Virus record (IMG/VR): IMGVR_UViG_3300034092_000254
Span: 1 to 49,364 of that record
DNA from: a virus
Strand: one strand, 5' to 3'
Length of the DNA stretch: 49,364 nt
The first letter of the stretch is position 1, and the number at the start of each line of letters is the position of its first letter. Shown here one piece after another: positions 41,468 to 47,887 of the stretch. A program made the position numbers and the translations under genes. Under the pieces are notes generated by a model that was given only the letters and a program-made list of their open reading frames with translations, was not told the origin of the DNA and did not search any database.

Positions 41468-41670
41468 GGTTTATTTCCTGTTTGGTTGTTAACGTACTCG
41501 GTAAGAACTTCTCTCATCTTGGCTTGCTTTGACATTCGATGGTTGGTGTCGAAATAATCCATCACCTCTCTCGGCAGTCGCAAGCTCGTGCAAGCTAATG
41601 CGGGTTTCTTACCAAGCCCCCGCCCCTTGCGTTTCTTCTCTAACTTTAAATACTCAATTCCTGTGGTCAT
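41464..41670 (-). CDS. Small basic protein, possible ribbon-helix-helix regulator
   Basis: A 68-residue protein. CTSLRLPREVMDYFDTNHRM then QAKMREVLTEYVNNQ fits a strand followed by two helices, the pattern of Arc/CopG-type regulators, after a Lys/Arg/Gly-rich N-terminus. This is an assignment by pattern only. Coupled to both neighbours by 4-nt overlaps. Confidence 0.6.
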   Translation of the reverse strand: MTTGIEYLKLEKKRKGRGLGKKPALACTSLRLPREVMDYFDTNHRMSKQAKMREVLTEYVNNQTGNKP

Positions 41671-41990
41671 TTGTTTCCTTTCGCTCTGTCCATAACTCTT
41701 TCCATTGCATCCGAGTAGCTCATACCCAATGCTTTATCTATCAAAGCCAAAGACTCATCAATGATTTTGTCGTACACCCCTGCTTCGGCTTCTCTAATTG
41801 CAGTTAGCGTGAACTTTGCATCTTCCAATGCTTCAATGTCGGCGCTGTTGACTTGCCACATCAGCTCAATGTCGGCTTCGATAGTGTCAAAGTAGGGCTT
41901 AATTGGTTTTAGCGGTTTTATCCTATCAAACATTTTCTGTCCAAGTTCGTAGAACTCTTTGTCTTTTCCTGTGCTGTTATCAATAGTCAA
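41667..41990 (-). CDS. Small hypothetical helical protein
   Basis: A 107-residue protein with a TTG start (41990) that overlaps the preceding TGA; GAGG upstream on the minus strand can serve as the Shine-Dalgarno. It is acidic and helical (FTLTAIREAEAGVYDKIIDE). Not recognised. Its start and stop are both coupled to its neighbours. Confidence 0.6.
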   Translation of the reverse strand: MTIDNSTGKDKEFYELGQKMFDRIKPLKPIKPYFDTIEADIELMWQVNSADIEALEDAKFTLTAIREAEAGVYDKIIDESLALIDKALGMSYSDAMERVMDRAKGNK

Positions 41991-42151
41991 AATGGTGCCT
42001 CTTCATGTTGTGGTTTCTCTGGTTTGGGGAATCGCTTGGGGTCTAGCCGTGTGAACGGCCACCACGCCCGTAGCTCCTCCTGACTTAGCACTTTGCCTTT
42101 CGACATCGGCTTCGTAGTATCTTGTTGGGTACTTTGCTTTTTTCTTGACAT
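41987..42151 (-). CDS. Small Pro/Lys-rich hypothetical protein
   Basis: About 54 residues from the ATG at 42151 (a further ATG at 42106 is also possible). The C-terminal LSQEELRAWWPFTRLDPKRF followed by PKPEKPQ is distinctive. The frame overlaps the 3' part of the gene at 42260 by about 150 nt. Both frames look protein-like, so true overlap or a misjudged start is possible. Confidence 0.5.
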   Translation of the reverse strand: MSRKKQSTQQDTTKPMSKGKVLSQEELRAWWPFTRLDPKRFPKPEKPQHEEAPF

Positions 42152-42260
42152 ATTTTCGTAGCCAGTCGGCTCCACCTAATTCTTTAAACTGAAGCCACTC
42201 GACGTCACTTAAACGTACGTATCGTGCCTTTAGGAGGGCGGGGGGCTTTGGTCTTGGCAT
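42003..42260 (-). CDS. Small conserved phage protein (KARYVRLSDxEW type)
   Basis: An 85-residue protein. KARYVRLSDVEWLQFKELGG followed by ADWLRKYVKKKAKYP is a known small phage pattern ('RyvRLsD.eW..FkelGGa.WLR'), reminiscent of RHH or MetJ-like DNA-binding proteins. The last 35 residues are less ordered and overlap another frame. It probably has a regulatory role (inference). Confidence 0.6.
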   Translation of the reverse strand: MPRPKPPALLKARYVRLSDVEWLQFKELGGADWLRKYVKKKAKYPTRYYEADVERQSAKSGGATGVVAVHTARPQAIPQTRETTT

Positions 42261-42456
42261 GCTCTAGTACTCCTTCGTGCTTATTCGGTTGCCTTTGCTT
42301 GGCTCGGGTGAACGAACCAAATTGTTTGTACCCAAGGTCTTCCTCGCTCTTGATCTGATTGCTCGGGTTCTTAGCTCTGAAGTATTGGTCTTTCAAAAAG
42401 ATACTAGGGCGATCTACCTGCGCTAGCTCCTCCCAAGGGTTCAGTACTTTGGTCAT
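42205..42456 (-). CDS. Small basic hypothetical protein
   Basis: An 83-residue protein rich in Lys, Gln and Pro (DRPSIFLKDQYFRAKNPSNQ and APRPPKGTIRTFK). It overlaps the following gene by 56 nt, and its own start overlaps the upstream stop by ATGA. No recognised family. Confidence 0.55.
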   Translation of the reverse strand: MTKVLNPWEELAQVDRPSIFLKDQYFRAKNPSNQIKSEEDLGYKQFGSFTRAKQRQPNKHEGVLEHAKTKAPRPPKGTIRTFK

Positions 42457-42782
42457 CGCTTATCCCCAAACATATGCCCGACACTGCTTTCGTAAGCCAC
42501 GGGCTTTTGCCCCCTCAGTTTGGCGATCTGCTCGTCCCACTTTAATCCGTTCATGTGCTTCCATCCTTCTAACTTATCAGCTAAAAACTTCTCGTTGCCT
42601 TTGAACAAGCGCGTGTTAAGCGCCATGCTTGCAATAACTTCCATATCCACAGCGTGCTTGCGCACTTCTTCAGCGTTGCGGCGCACTCCACCCACGGCGG
42701 ACATAATGATTGACTGCAACATCACAGGGTCTTGGGCACGGCGTGCTACCTCGGACAAAAACTTCATCTCATCTTCATTCAT
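42453..42782 (-). CDS. Hypothetical helical protein
   Basis: A 109-residue protein (DEMKFLSEVARRAQDPVMLQ, then VRRNAEEVRKHAVDMEVIAS), mostly helical and charged. Not recognised. It is linked to the glutaredoxin gene upstream by an ATGA-type overlap. Confidence 0.65.
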   Translation of the reverse strand: MNEDEMKFLSEVARRAQDPVMLQSIIMSAVGGVRRNAEEVRKHAVDMEVIASMALNTRLFKGNEKFLADKLEGWKHMNGLKWDEQIAKLRGQKPVAYESSVGHMFGDKR

Positions 42783-43027
42783 GTCAATACTCCTAACTGT
42801 CTAAGTGCTACTTTCAAACCTTCCACACCACCGACTCGCTGATCGTTGATGAATATTTGTGGCATCTGCCTAGCGTCAGGGAATTCCTTGAGTAAGTTAC
42901 CCATGCGCTCACCCACCATAATGTCTACGTCCGCATACTTAAGCCCTGCGGCATTCAGTATTTGCTTCGCTGTCACGCAGTTTGGGCAGTTATCCTTTGT
43001 GTACATCGTTATGTTGACGTTGTTCAT
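42779..43027 (-). CDS. Glutaredoxin
   Basis: An 82-residue thioredoxin-fold redox protein. The ATG at 43027 was chosen because it gives the usual glutaredoxin length; the longer frame adds unrelated residues. ITMYTKDNCPNCVTAKQILN holds the CPNC active site. MPQIFINDQRVGGVEGLKVA supplies the cis-Pro loop and GSH-binding Gly pair. Phage glutaredoxins usually serve ribonucleotide reductase; no such gene is in this window, so the substrate is open. The start overlaps the upstream membrane protein gene. Confidence 0.9.
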   Translation of the reverse strand: MNNVNITMYTKDNCPNCVTAKQILNAAGLKYADVDIMVGERMGNLLKEFPDARQMPQIFINDQRVGGVEGLKVALRQLGVLT

Positions 43028-43235
43028 GTCCGATCTTCCTTTCTTGGTAGGTAAAAACAAATTGGCACTTCTTGCATTGCTTCTGTTGCACGTAGGCATG
43101 CTCATCTGGGTACGAACACCATTCACTGAAGTCATGTTGGCAGTCACCAAAAAAGTGGTCAAACAACCAAACAAACCCCGCGATACCGGCAATAAGTACC
43201 GGCCCTAAAAGCATGAGCCAAAGATCATTCATCAT
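42990..43235 (-). CDS. Small membrane protein with zinc-binding tail
   Basis: An 81-residue protein. Residues about 4-25 (DLWLMLLGPVLIAGIAGFVW) span the membrane. The soluble tail has C32, H34, C54 and C57 (DCQHDF, QKQCKKCQFVF), a plausible zinc site. ATG at 43235 or 43232. The 3' end overlaps the glutaredoxin start by 38 nt. Function unknown. Confidence 0.6.
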   Translation of the reverse strand: MMNDLWLMLLGPVLIAGIAGFVWLFDHFFGDCQHDFSEWCSYPDEHAYVQQKQCKKCQFVFTYQERKIGHEQRQHNDVHKG

Positions 43236-43389
43236 CGTCGCCCTCCACGTTTTCTTGTATCAGTTGTTGCTTAACAAGCTCAAGAACGCCTATAACTGTG
43301 GACATGTAAAGCGTTTCGTCGTACTTGCGAACTACTGCAATAAGCTCATCAGCCAACCCACCCGCTAATTTTCCTTGGTTCAGTATCAT
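43225..43389 (-). CDS. Small acidic-tailed hypothetical protein
   Basis: A 54-residue protein from the ATG at 43389, which overlaps the previous TGA (ATGA). The sequence NQGKLAGGLADELIAVVRKY and a final EGDDDE tail suggest a small helical protein. Not recognised. An upstream start at 43473 would lie within the neighbouring gene. Confidence 0.55.
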   Translation of the reverse strand: MILNQGKLAGGLADELIAVVRKYDETLYMSTVIGVLELVKQQLIQENVEGDDDE

Positions 43390-43658
43390 TTCAGCCCCTT
43401 CAAAAGCAGTAACATTGTTATGGCGTCGGGCAATGACTCCTCCTCGCGTACTAGGTACAGCTCGGTAAGCCAATCGCTTCGGTTTTGATTCTTGCTCGGC
43501 TGATACGTGCGTAGTGTTAGCACCCGCCCATTGAGGGCGTTCGTGATTGAAATACTTGTTTGGTCACTCGGAGAGCTATCCACCTCATGCACTCTTGCCC
43601 CCACCAACTTCACACCCTCGTCCATCAACCAATTTCTAATCCATCTTTTAATACTCAT
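43386..43658 (-). CDS. Hypothetical protein
   Basis: A 90-residue protein (SIKRWIRNWLMDEGVKLVGA at the start; SDWLTELYLVREEESLPDAI near the end) with a mixed alpha/beta composition. Not recognised. Its C-terminal residues ITMLLLLK are encoded over a copy of the 11-bp palindrome core. Confidence 0.6.
   Translation of the reverse strand: MSIKRWIRNWLMDEGVKLVGARVHEVDSSPSDQTSISITNALNGRVLTLRTYQPSKNQNRSDWLTELYLVREEESLPDAITMLLLLKGLK
43409..43421. promoter_or_regulatory. Palindrome copy, core TAACATTGTTA intact (two outer mismatches)
   Basis: GTAACATTGTTAT keeps the complete 11-bp core but not the outer C and G. It lies inside the 3' end of the gene at 43386-43658. Confidence 0.6.
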
Positions 43659-43837
43659 TTTTCCTCCAATACTTCTAAGATTACTTTCTTAATCCTGCCG
43701 TACGCATCTGCTTTGGTATACGGAGCGGCAAGAATGATGTCGATTTCGCACAGGGCGTCGTAGTACTGCGTGCCCTTCAATGCGTGCTCTAGTTTGTATT
43801 CGTCTTGTGGGTACTCAAATTCAAGTACGGCTTTCAT
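43655..43837 (-). CDS. Small conserved phage protein
   Basis: A 60-residue protein, KAVLEFEYPQDEYKLEHALK followed by GTQYYDALCEIDIIL and a KKVILEVLEE end. The 'lefeyPeDe..l..al.g...y.al.e' pattern is common in small phage proteins of unknown function. It overlaps both neighbours. Confidence 0.7.
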   Translation of the reverse strand: MKAVLEFEYPQDEYKLEHALKGTQYYDALCEIDIILAAPYTKADAYGRIKKVILEVLEEK

Positions 43838-43988
43838 ACGCGGCCCCCTTCGTCAAGCGAATGAGTAGTCGCGCCTTACGCCATGTTCTGCGCACATCTG
43901 TTGATGCGGCATCGACCCATTTGAATTTGGGGTGATTGTGATCTCGCAAGGGAATCACTTTGGATTGGTATTTGATTTCATGTTGCAT
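43821..43988 (-). CDS. Short ORF, 55-residue hypothetical protein
   Basis: ATG at 43988 (minus strand), stop TGA at 43823-43821, overlapping the next gene by 17 nt. It encodes MQHEIKYQSKVIPLRDHNHP, then KFKWVDAASTDVRRTWRKAR and a short end. The frame fills the gap between 43837 and 44018 exactly, and a basic, Trp-containing sequence supports a real gene. Confidence 0.55.
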   Translation of the reverse strand: MQHEIKYQSKVIPLRDHNHPKFKWVDAASTDVRRTWRKARLLIRLTKGAAYESRT

Positions 43989-43998
43989 CTAAATTCTC

Positions 43999-44011
43999 AT
44001 AACATTGTTAG
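43999..44011. promoter_or_regulatory. Palindrome copy ATAACATTGTTAG (one mismatch), intergenic
   Basis: Lies in the 29-nt gap between the 55-residue ORF and the gene at 44018-44905. Twelve of 13 positions match the consensus. Confidence 0.7.
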
Positions 44012-44017
44012 CCTGTT

Positions 44018-44905
44018 TTATGCCAGTTCCCGCGCCGCGCTGAGTAAAACAAACACCTCAGCAGTGGCTCGACAACCGACACCCTCAATCATTTGCTCAG
44101 GCTCTACTAGCTTGAGCATCCCTAACTTACCTCTCATATCTACGGGGAGCGTATTATCATCGTAAAGCTGTACTTCGTCACCTGTTTTAACTACGTACTT
44201 TCCATTAGACAATAAGACTAGACTAGTATCCTTACCGGATTTGAACTTGGTCTCTATGTCTTCGACAGTCAGCATCTCAAGTCCTGTCGCACGCAGTTGG
44301 GATAACAATGTTAGTTGCCCGTTACCCATTGCATACTGTTTGAACTCGTCGGCCTTCACATCGAGCACAAAGTTTTTCATAAGTGGCATTAGTTTGTGCA
44401 TGTTGTTTGCATAGTCCCCACGCTTACGCCCTGCCTGTCTGCTGATAGCACGAGCGGCTTCTCCCAACGCATCATTCATACGCTCAGTCATGCTCTTGGG
44501 ATTAAAGGTTTTCTTGATAGCGGCTAGGGCTTTCTTAGCATCCTTAGTCCGATACGCGCCCACACGCTCACGCTCACTACGAATAGTGTTGCTAGTGATA
44601 GAGAACACATACCCACCTTGGTCGTAACGATAGTCGCGGTCGATAGCACCTACCACTTCTCCATCTTTGCATACTACGAACTTAGTAACTGTGATCCGCG
44701 CCTTCTCATCCGCAGTTGCACTCTTGATCTGTCCGTAATACTCAGGCACTCGGAACTCCCACGTTGGGTTCTCGGTGATGACCTTCCACATGATCTCATT
44801 CAATGGCTTCTCCACCACGAAATCAAAGTCGCTCTTACGTTTACCCTGCAACGTCTTGTCGCTAATGATGACGTTACTCAATGTCATTGCTGTGCTTGCA
44901 TCCAT
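44018..44905 (-). CDS. Hypothetical protein in the MoxR/VWA operon
   Basis: A 295-residue protein with a strong Shine-Dalgarno (AAGGAG) before the ATG at 44905. It contains KPLNEIMWKVITENPTWEFR, VVGAIDRDYRYDQGGYVFSI and a Lys-rich middle (KKALAAIKKTFNPKS), with a beta-rich C-terminal segment (LVLLSNGKYVVKTGDEVQLY). I do not recognise the family. Its length and its place directly after the DUF3150-like gene suggest it belongs to the same functional module (inference). Confidence 0.65.
   Translation of the reverse strand: MDASTAMTLSNVIISDKTLQGKRKSDFDFVVEKPLNEIMWKVITENPTWEFRVPEYYGQIKSATADEKARITVTKFVVCKDGEVVGAIDRDYRYDQGGYVFSITSNTIRSERERVGAYRTKDAKKALAAIKKTFNPKSMTERMNDALGEAARAISRQAGRKRGDYANNMHKLMPLMKNFVLDVKADEFKQYAMGNGQLTLLSQLRATGLEMLTVEDIETKFKSGKDTSLVLLSNGKYVVKTGDEVQLYDDNTLPVDMRGKLGMLKLVEPEQMIEGVGCRATAEVFVLLSAARELA
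44302..44314. promoter_or_regulatory. Palindrome copy ATAACAATGTTAG (one mismatch), intragenic
   Basis: Inside the gene at 44018-44905, where it encodes LTLLS (CTA ACA TTG TTA phase). Twelve of 13 positions match. Confidence 0.65.
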
Positions 44906-44915
44906 GATCTACTCC

Positions 44916-45764
44916 TTACCATTCAAATTTCTTAATGATTGCATCTACCTTAGCCTTGACCTCGGTGCGATGTTGTTCGCTATCCTTGATTGCCTCTATG
45001 TCAGTACCTAACATTGTTAGCTCTAATTCCTTGCGTGCTTCCTCCAACTTGGGGTCGTTGGTGATGTTCATCTTAGTAAGCAAAGCACAAAGCTCTAGCG
45101 GGTTGCTCACCAATGTGTCGTGGTAACGCTTCTTACCACCCGATGTGTCGTCGAGTTTCTTAGACATGCCTACTAGCATTTCATGTAACCGCTCCCATGG
45201 CTCACGCATAGCGTCAGCTAGCTTGTTGTCTTGTTGTGCGCTGAACTCTGCTTGCATCTCGGCTAAGTCATTCGCAGGTATATCTAAGCGAAAATCACCC
45301 GCCTCGGGTACAGGCTTGACTGTTCTACGAAACCCAAACTTCAGCTTCACTTCTTCAAGCTCGGGATAGTCCTCGGCTCTGTACATCTTGCCTAGGTGCG
45401 TAGGTGCATCCTTCACTAGCTCAGGGTATGCGTGAAAGAATGAGCCGCACATGGCATTGAACGTCTGCTCGTATGCGTTCATGGTCTGTTTGTATTCCAT
45501 AAACAAGGCAGTCGGCAACATACGCTCGCCCTTGTCTGCCCATGGTAGCGTTCGCTGATTGTGATAGAGACGAACCTTGGCGGCAAAGTTCTCGATCTCC
45601 TTACGCAAGTTAGTACCTGCGAATAGGTTCTTGTGGACACGCGCTGCGTCTACGACTGCTGATGCGTCAGTATTCACTTGCGCCGTTGTATCGCGGTCTA
45701 GCTTTGATGCAGGCCACACGCTGATGTTCAATTCCACTAACACTGCTGATGAACTAATACTCAT
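44916..45764 (-). CDS. DUF3150-like protein, putative partner of MoxR/VWA
   Basis: A 282-residue helical protein. VLVELNISVWPASKLDRDTT, then AARVHKNLFAGTNLRKEIEN and YHNQRTLPWADKGERMLPTA resemble the start of DUF3150 proteins, which in bacterial elements are encoded next to CbbQ/MoxR-type ATPases and VWA proteins. The assignment is by remembered pattern and by operon context. It probably acts with the ATPase and VWA proteins encoded upstream. ATG at 45764 overlaps the upstream stop. Confidence 0.6.
   Translation of the reverse strand: MSISSSAVLVELNISVWPASKLDRDTTAQVNTDASAVVDAARVHKNLFAGTNLRKEIENFAAKVRLYHNQRTLPWADKGERMLPTALFMEYKQTMNAYEQTFNAMCGSFFHAYPELVKDAPTHLGKMYRAEDYPELEEVKLKFGFRRTVKPVPEAGDFRLDIPANDLAEMQAEFSAQQDNKLADAMREPWERLHEMLVGMSKKLDDTSGGKKRYHDTLVSNPLELCALLTKMNITNDPKLEEARKELELTMLGTDIEAIKDSEQHRTEVKAKVDAIIKKFEW
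45008..45020. promoter_or_regulatory. Palindrome CTAACATTGTTAG, exact copy, intragenic
   Basis: Inside the DUF3150-like gene near its 3' end, encoding LTMLG in the CTA ACA ATG TTA phase. Confidence 0.85.
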
Positions 45765-45958
45765 TTCTTATCTCCATATACGTTGTTTGCGATTGTGGCA
45801 AAGCGGTTAATTGCTTCGAACTTGGATACTTTGTTGGTCTTAAATGTATAAGCCAAGGTCATAGCTAAGATAACCATGCCCTCGCCATTAGAAACTTCTT
45901 GCTCAGCGAACCGCTTAACGATTCGTATACCTTCGTTCTTCATTTCTTCAGGTGTCAT
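45761..45958 (-). CDS. Small hypothetical protein
   Basis: A 65-residue helical protein (MTPEEMKNEGIRIVKRFAEQ, then MVILAMTLAYTFKTNKVSKF). Not recognised. It overlaps the DUF3150-like gene by ATGA and follows the next small gene by 1 nt. Confidence 0.6.
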   Translation of the reverse strand: MTPEEMKNEGIRIVKRFAEQEVSNGEGMVILAMTLAYTFKTNKVSKFEAINRFATIANNVYGDKK

Positions 45959-45959
45959 T

Positions 45960-46211
45960 TCATTTCTCCTGTGGTTTACCGGCTAATCTAGCCATTTGAT
46001 ATTTACTGTCACCTATGATCTGCATACTGAAGTTGGCTTCGTTCGGGTACACATGGTAGGTGTACGTTTCAGTCATGCCCAACTCTTTGCGCTTGTCCTC
46101 ACTCCACCATTTCTCTTCGTACACTTCTGCACTCTCTAAGACTTCCACTAACTGCATGGCTTTCTCTTTGGGCATGATGTACTTCTTGTATCCAATATCT
46201 ACTACTACCAT
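45960..46211 (-). CDS. Small hypothetical alpha/beta protein
   Basis: An 83-residue protein. The ATG at 46211 is preceded by a strong GGGAGG at the right distance, so it is preferred over upstream in-frame starts at 46250 and 46265 that run into the VWA gene. VVVDIGYKKYIMPKEKAMQL and TYTYHVYPNEANFSMQIIGD suggest a beta-rich fold. Not recognised. Confidence 0.65.
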   Translation of the reverse strand: MVVVDIGYKKYIMPKEKAMQLVEVLESAEVYEEKWWSEDKRKELGMTETYTYHVYPNEANFSMQIIGDSKYQMARLAGKPQEK

Positions 46212-46221
46212 ACTGCCTCCC

Positions 46222-47397
46222 TTAATCTTGAATATGAATCGTTCTGCCATTGTCAGAAACCGCATCGTTACCTCCTGTGATTACCCACATAGTCGGTGCA
46301 GTCCATTCGCTACCCCAGTTGGGTACATAGCCATCGGTCAACACGATGATGCACTCGGGCTTGATAACCTCGTCACGCAAGTATTGAGATACGCAACTAG
46401 GGTCAGTGCCCCCGCCACCCTTGGGTTTGGTCGAGCTAACAATGTTAGATACTTCCGCACCCTCATACTTCTCATGCCCCGCTACATCACCATCCCAATA
46501 GATCAAGTCCACCATCTCGGGGTTGACTTCTTCTGCCACGCCTTTCACCTCGGCTAAGAATTCGTCAAGCTCACGCCCACCGATGGAGCCCGATGTGTCA
46601 ATGGCTACTACGATGTGTCCAACCTTCTCACCGATCATGCTTGGCATATACGTACCGGCAGACAAGTATCTGCGGTTGACTCTGCGCCATGACGATGTGT
46701 CCTTGTTGTGGCATGTGGCTTTCACATATTCACGTAGTTCCTCACGCCAGTTGATCTTGGGTTGTAAGTGTTCATCAATCTCACGCCCCACACCACCCGC
46801 ACCTTTGCCGTGTGCCTTCTCATGTGCCATGACACCCTGACGAATAGCTTGGTCGATCTCACGCTCAAGGGTTTTCTTCTCCTCCTCGGTCATCTCTCTT
46901 GCACCATCCCAATCGTGGTCATCGAACCCACCACCCCCATCGCTCTCTTCGAGTAGGTCGAACACTTGCTTGGAGTTCATGCCCTTGAACTGTGGGTCGT
47001 ACAGTCCCATGCGCTGACCCTTCATAACCCCATCCTTGTACTTAGGCATGGAAATCACATCCTCGTTGGGGTCGAGTTCATGAAGCATCAGGTTAATAAC
47101 GTAGTCACAAGCACTGTTGGCACGGCTATGGTTCTCGTCATTGAGTTTCTTCCATGTAGTCAAGTGTCTGTACATCTTGTGTGACACCTCATGCGCCACG
47201 ACAAATGCCAATTCTTTGTCGGTCAAAGCCGCCACAAACTTACGCCCATACTTCTCATCCCTACCATTGGTAGACGCAGTGGGTATGTCATCCACTACGC
47301 TAGTACGACCAACCATCATCACACCTTGGAGTAAGGCGAACTTAGGATTACGCATGAGCGTGATCTTGGCTTTCTGCAATTTACGTTCTTCTAACAT
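46222..47397 (-). CDS. VWA-domain protein with N-terminal HExxH domain (DUF2201-like)
   Basis: A 391-residue protein. The N-terminal metallopeptidase-like domain has ELAFVVAHEVSHKMYRH (His69, Glu70, His73) and a distal SACDYVIN segment (Asp98). An acidic linker follows, then a von Willebrand A domain with a MIDAS site: AIDTSGSIGG (267-271), GGGGTDP (Thr331) and VLTDGYVP (Asp355). This two-domain layout is that of DUF2201 proteins, which work with MoxR-type AAA+ ATPases. Its ATG lies inside an exact copy of the 13-bp palindrome. Automatic annotation might call it CobT. Confidence 0.88.
   Translation of the reverse strand: MLEERKLQKAKITLMRNPKFALLQGVMMVGRTSVVDDIPTASTNGRDEKYGRKFVAALTDKELAFVVAHEVSHKMYRHLTTWKKLNDENHSRANSACDYVINLMLHELDPNEDVISMPKYKDGVMKGQRMGLYDPQFKGMNSKQVFDLLEESDGGGGFDDHDWDGAREMTEEEKKTLEREIDQAIRQGVMAHEKAHGKGAGGVGREIDEHLQPKINWREELREYVKATCHNKDTSSWRRVNRRYLSAGTYMPSMIGEKVGHIVVAIDTSGSIGGRELDEFLAEVKGVAEEVNPEMVDLIYWDGDVAGHEKYEGAEVSNIVSSTKPKGGGGTDPSCVSQYLRDEVIKPECIIVLTDGYVPNWGSEWTAPTMWVITGGNDAVSDNGRTIHIQD
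46436..46448. promoter_or_regulatory. Palindrome CTAACAATGTTAG, exact copy, intragenic
   Basis: Inside the VWA gene near its 3' end, encoding SNIVS in the TCT AAC ATT GTT phase, different from the copies at 45008 and 44302. Confidence 0.85.
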
Positions 47398-47403
47398 TGT
47401 TAG
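47391..47403. promoter_or_regulatory. Palindrome CTAACATTGTTAG, exact copy over the VWA start codon
   Basis: On the minus strand it reads CTAACAATGTTAG, and the ATG within it is the start codon of the VWA gene (47397). It also covers the stop of the preceding gene (47400). Confidence 0.88.
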
Positions 47404-47660
47404 GTTCCTTCTATGTGTCGTTGCTTGTTAATCATGTCGGCAAATAACTTCGCCTCTTCAAACGTGTCATGCACTGATATAACCTTTTGGGTATCAAGAA
47501 ATGCACTCTTGTAATCCTTGGCGTCAACCAATTCATACTTGCCTGTGTAGTAGAGTTGGGAGGGCATGGTGTTCACTATCTTGAACTTCGGGTCATGCTT
47601 GCTCTTGTCTACTGTCGTTTGCCTACGCACAAATGCGTTACCAATCTTAGAGAAGGTCAT
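47400..47660 (-). CDS. Small hypothetical protein
   Basis: An 86-residue protein from the ATG at 47660, overlapping the upstream TGA; a G-rich stretch upstream can serve for ribosome binding. The middle, YYTGKYELVDAKDYKSAFLD and VISVHDTFEEAKLFADMINK, suggests a small alpha/beta fold. Not recognised. It lies between the MoxR-linked small gene and the VWA gene. Confidence 0.65.
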   Translation of the reverse strand: MTFSKIGNAFVRRQTTVDKSKHDPKFKIVNTMPSQLYYTGKYELVDAKDYKSAFLDTQKVISVHDTFEEAKLFADMINKQRHIEGT

Positions 47661-47887
47661 CACATCCCCCCTTCGATTAGTAACTTAGCCATAAGCAGTA
47701 ACTCTTGTAAGGTTTCAAAGTCATGTATCTTGCGGAAGTCCTGTCTGCTCTCCACTTGGTACAAAATATATCGTTGCTTACCATCGTCATCTTGATACCC
47801 ACCCACCGCATACCCTGCTTCATGTAGCTTGGTATAAGAGAATGGGTTAGGAATCCAAACTTCATCCTTAGGCTTAGAGTAAGTCAT
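47660..47887 (-). CDS. Small hypothetical protein
   Basis: A 75-residue protein from the ATG at 47887, which overlaps the MoxR gene end by 14 nt; a longer frame upstream lies within that gene. TKLHEAGYAVGGYQDDDGKQ then RYILYQVESRQDF resembles a small beta-sheet domain, followed by a helix ending LLLMAKLLIEGGM. It looks structurally similar in size and layout to the next small gene. Not recognised. Confidence 0.65.
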   Translation of the reverse strand: MTYSKPKDEVWIPNPFSYTKLHEAGYAVGGYQDDDGKQRYILYQVESRQDFRKIHDFETLQELLLMAKLLIEGGM

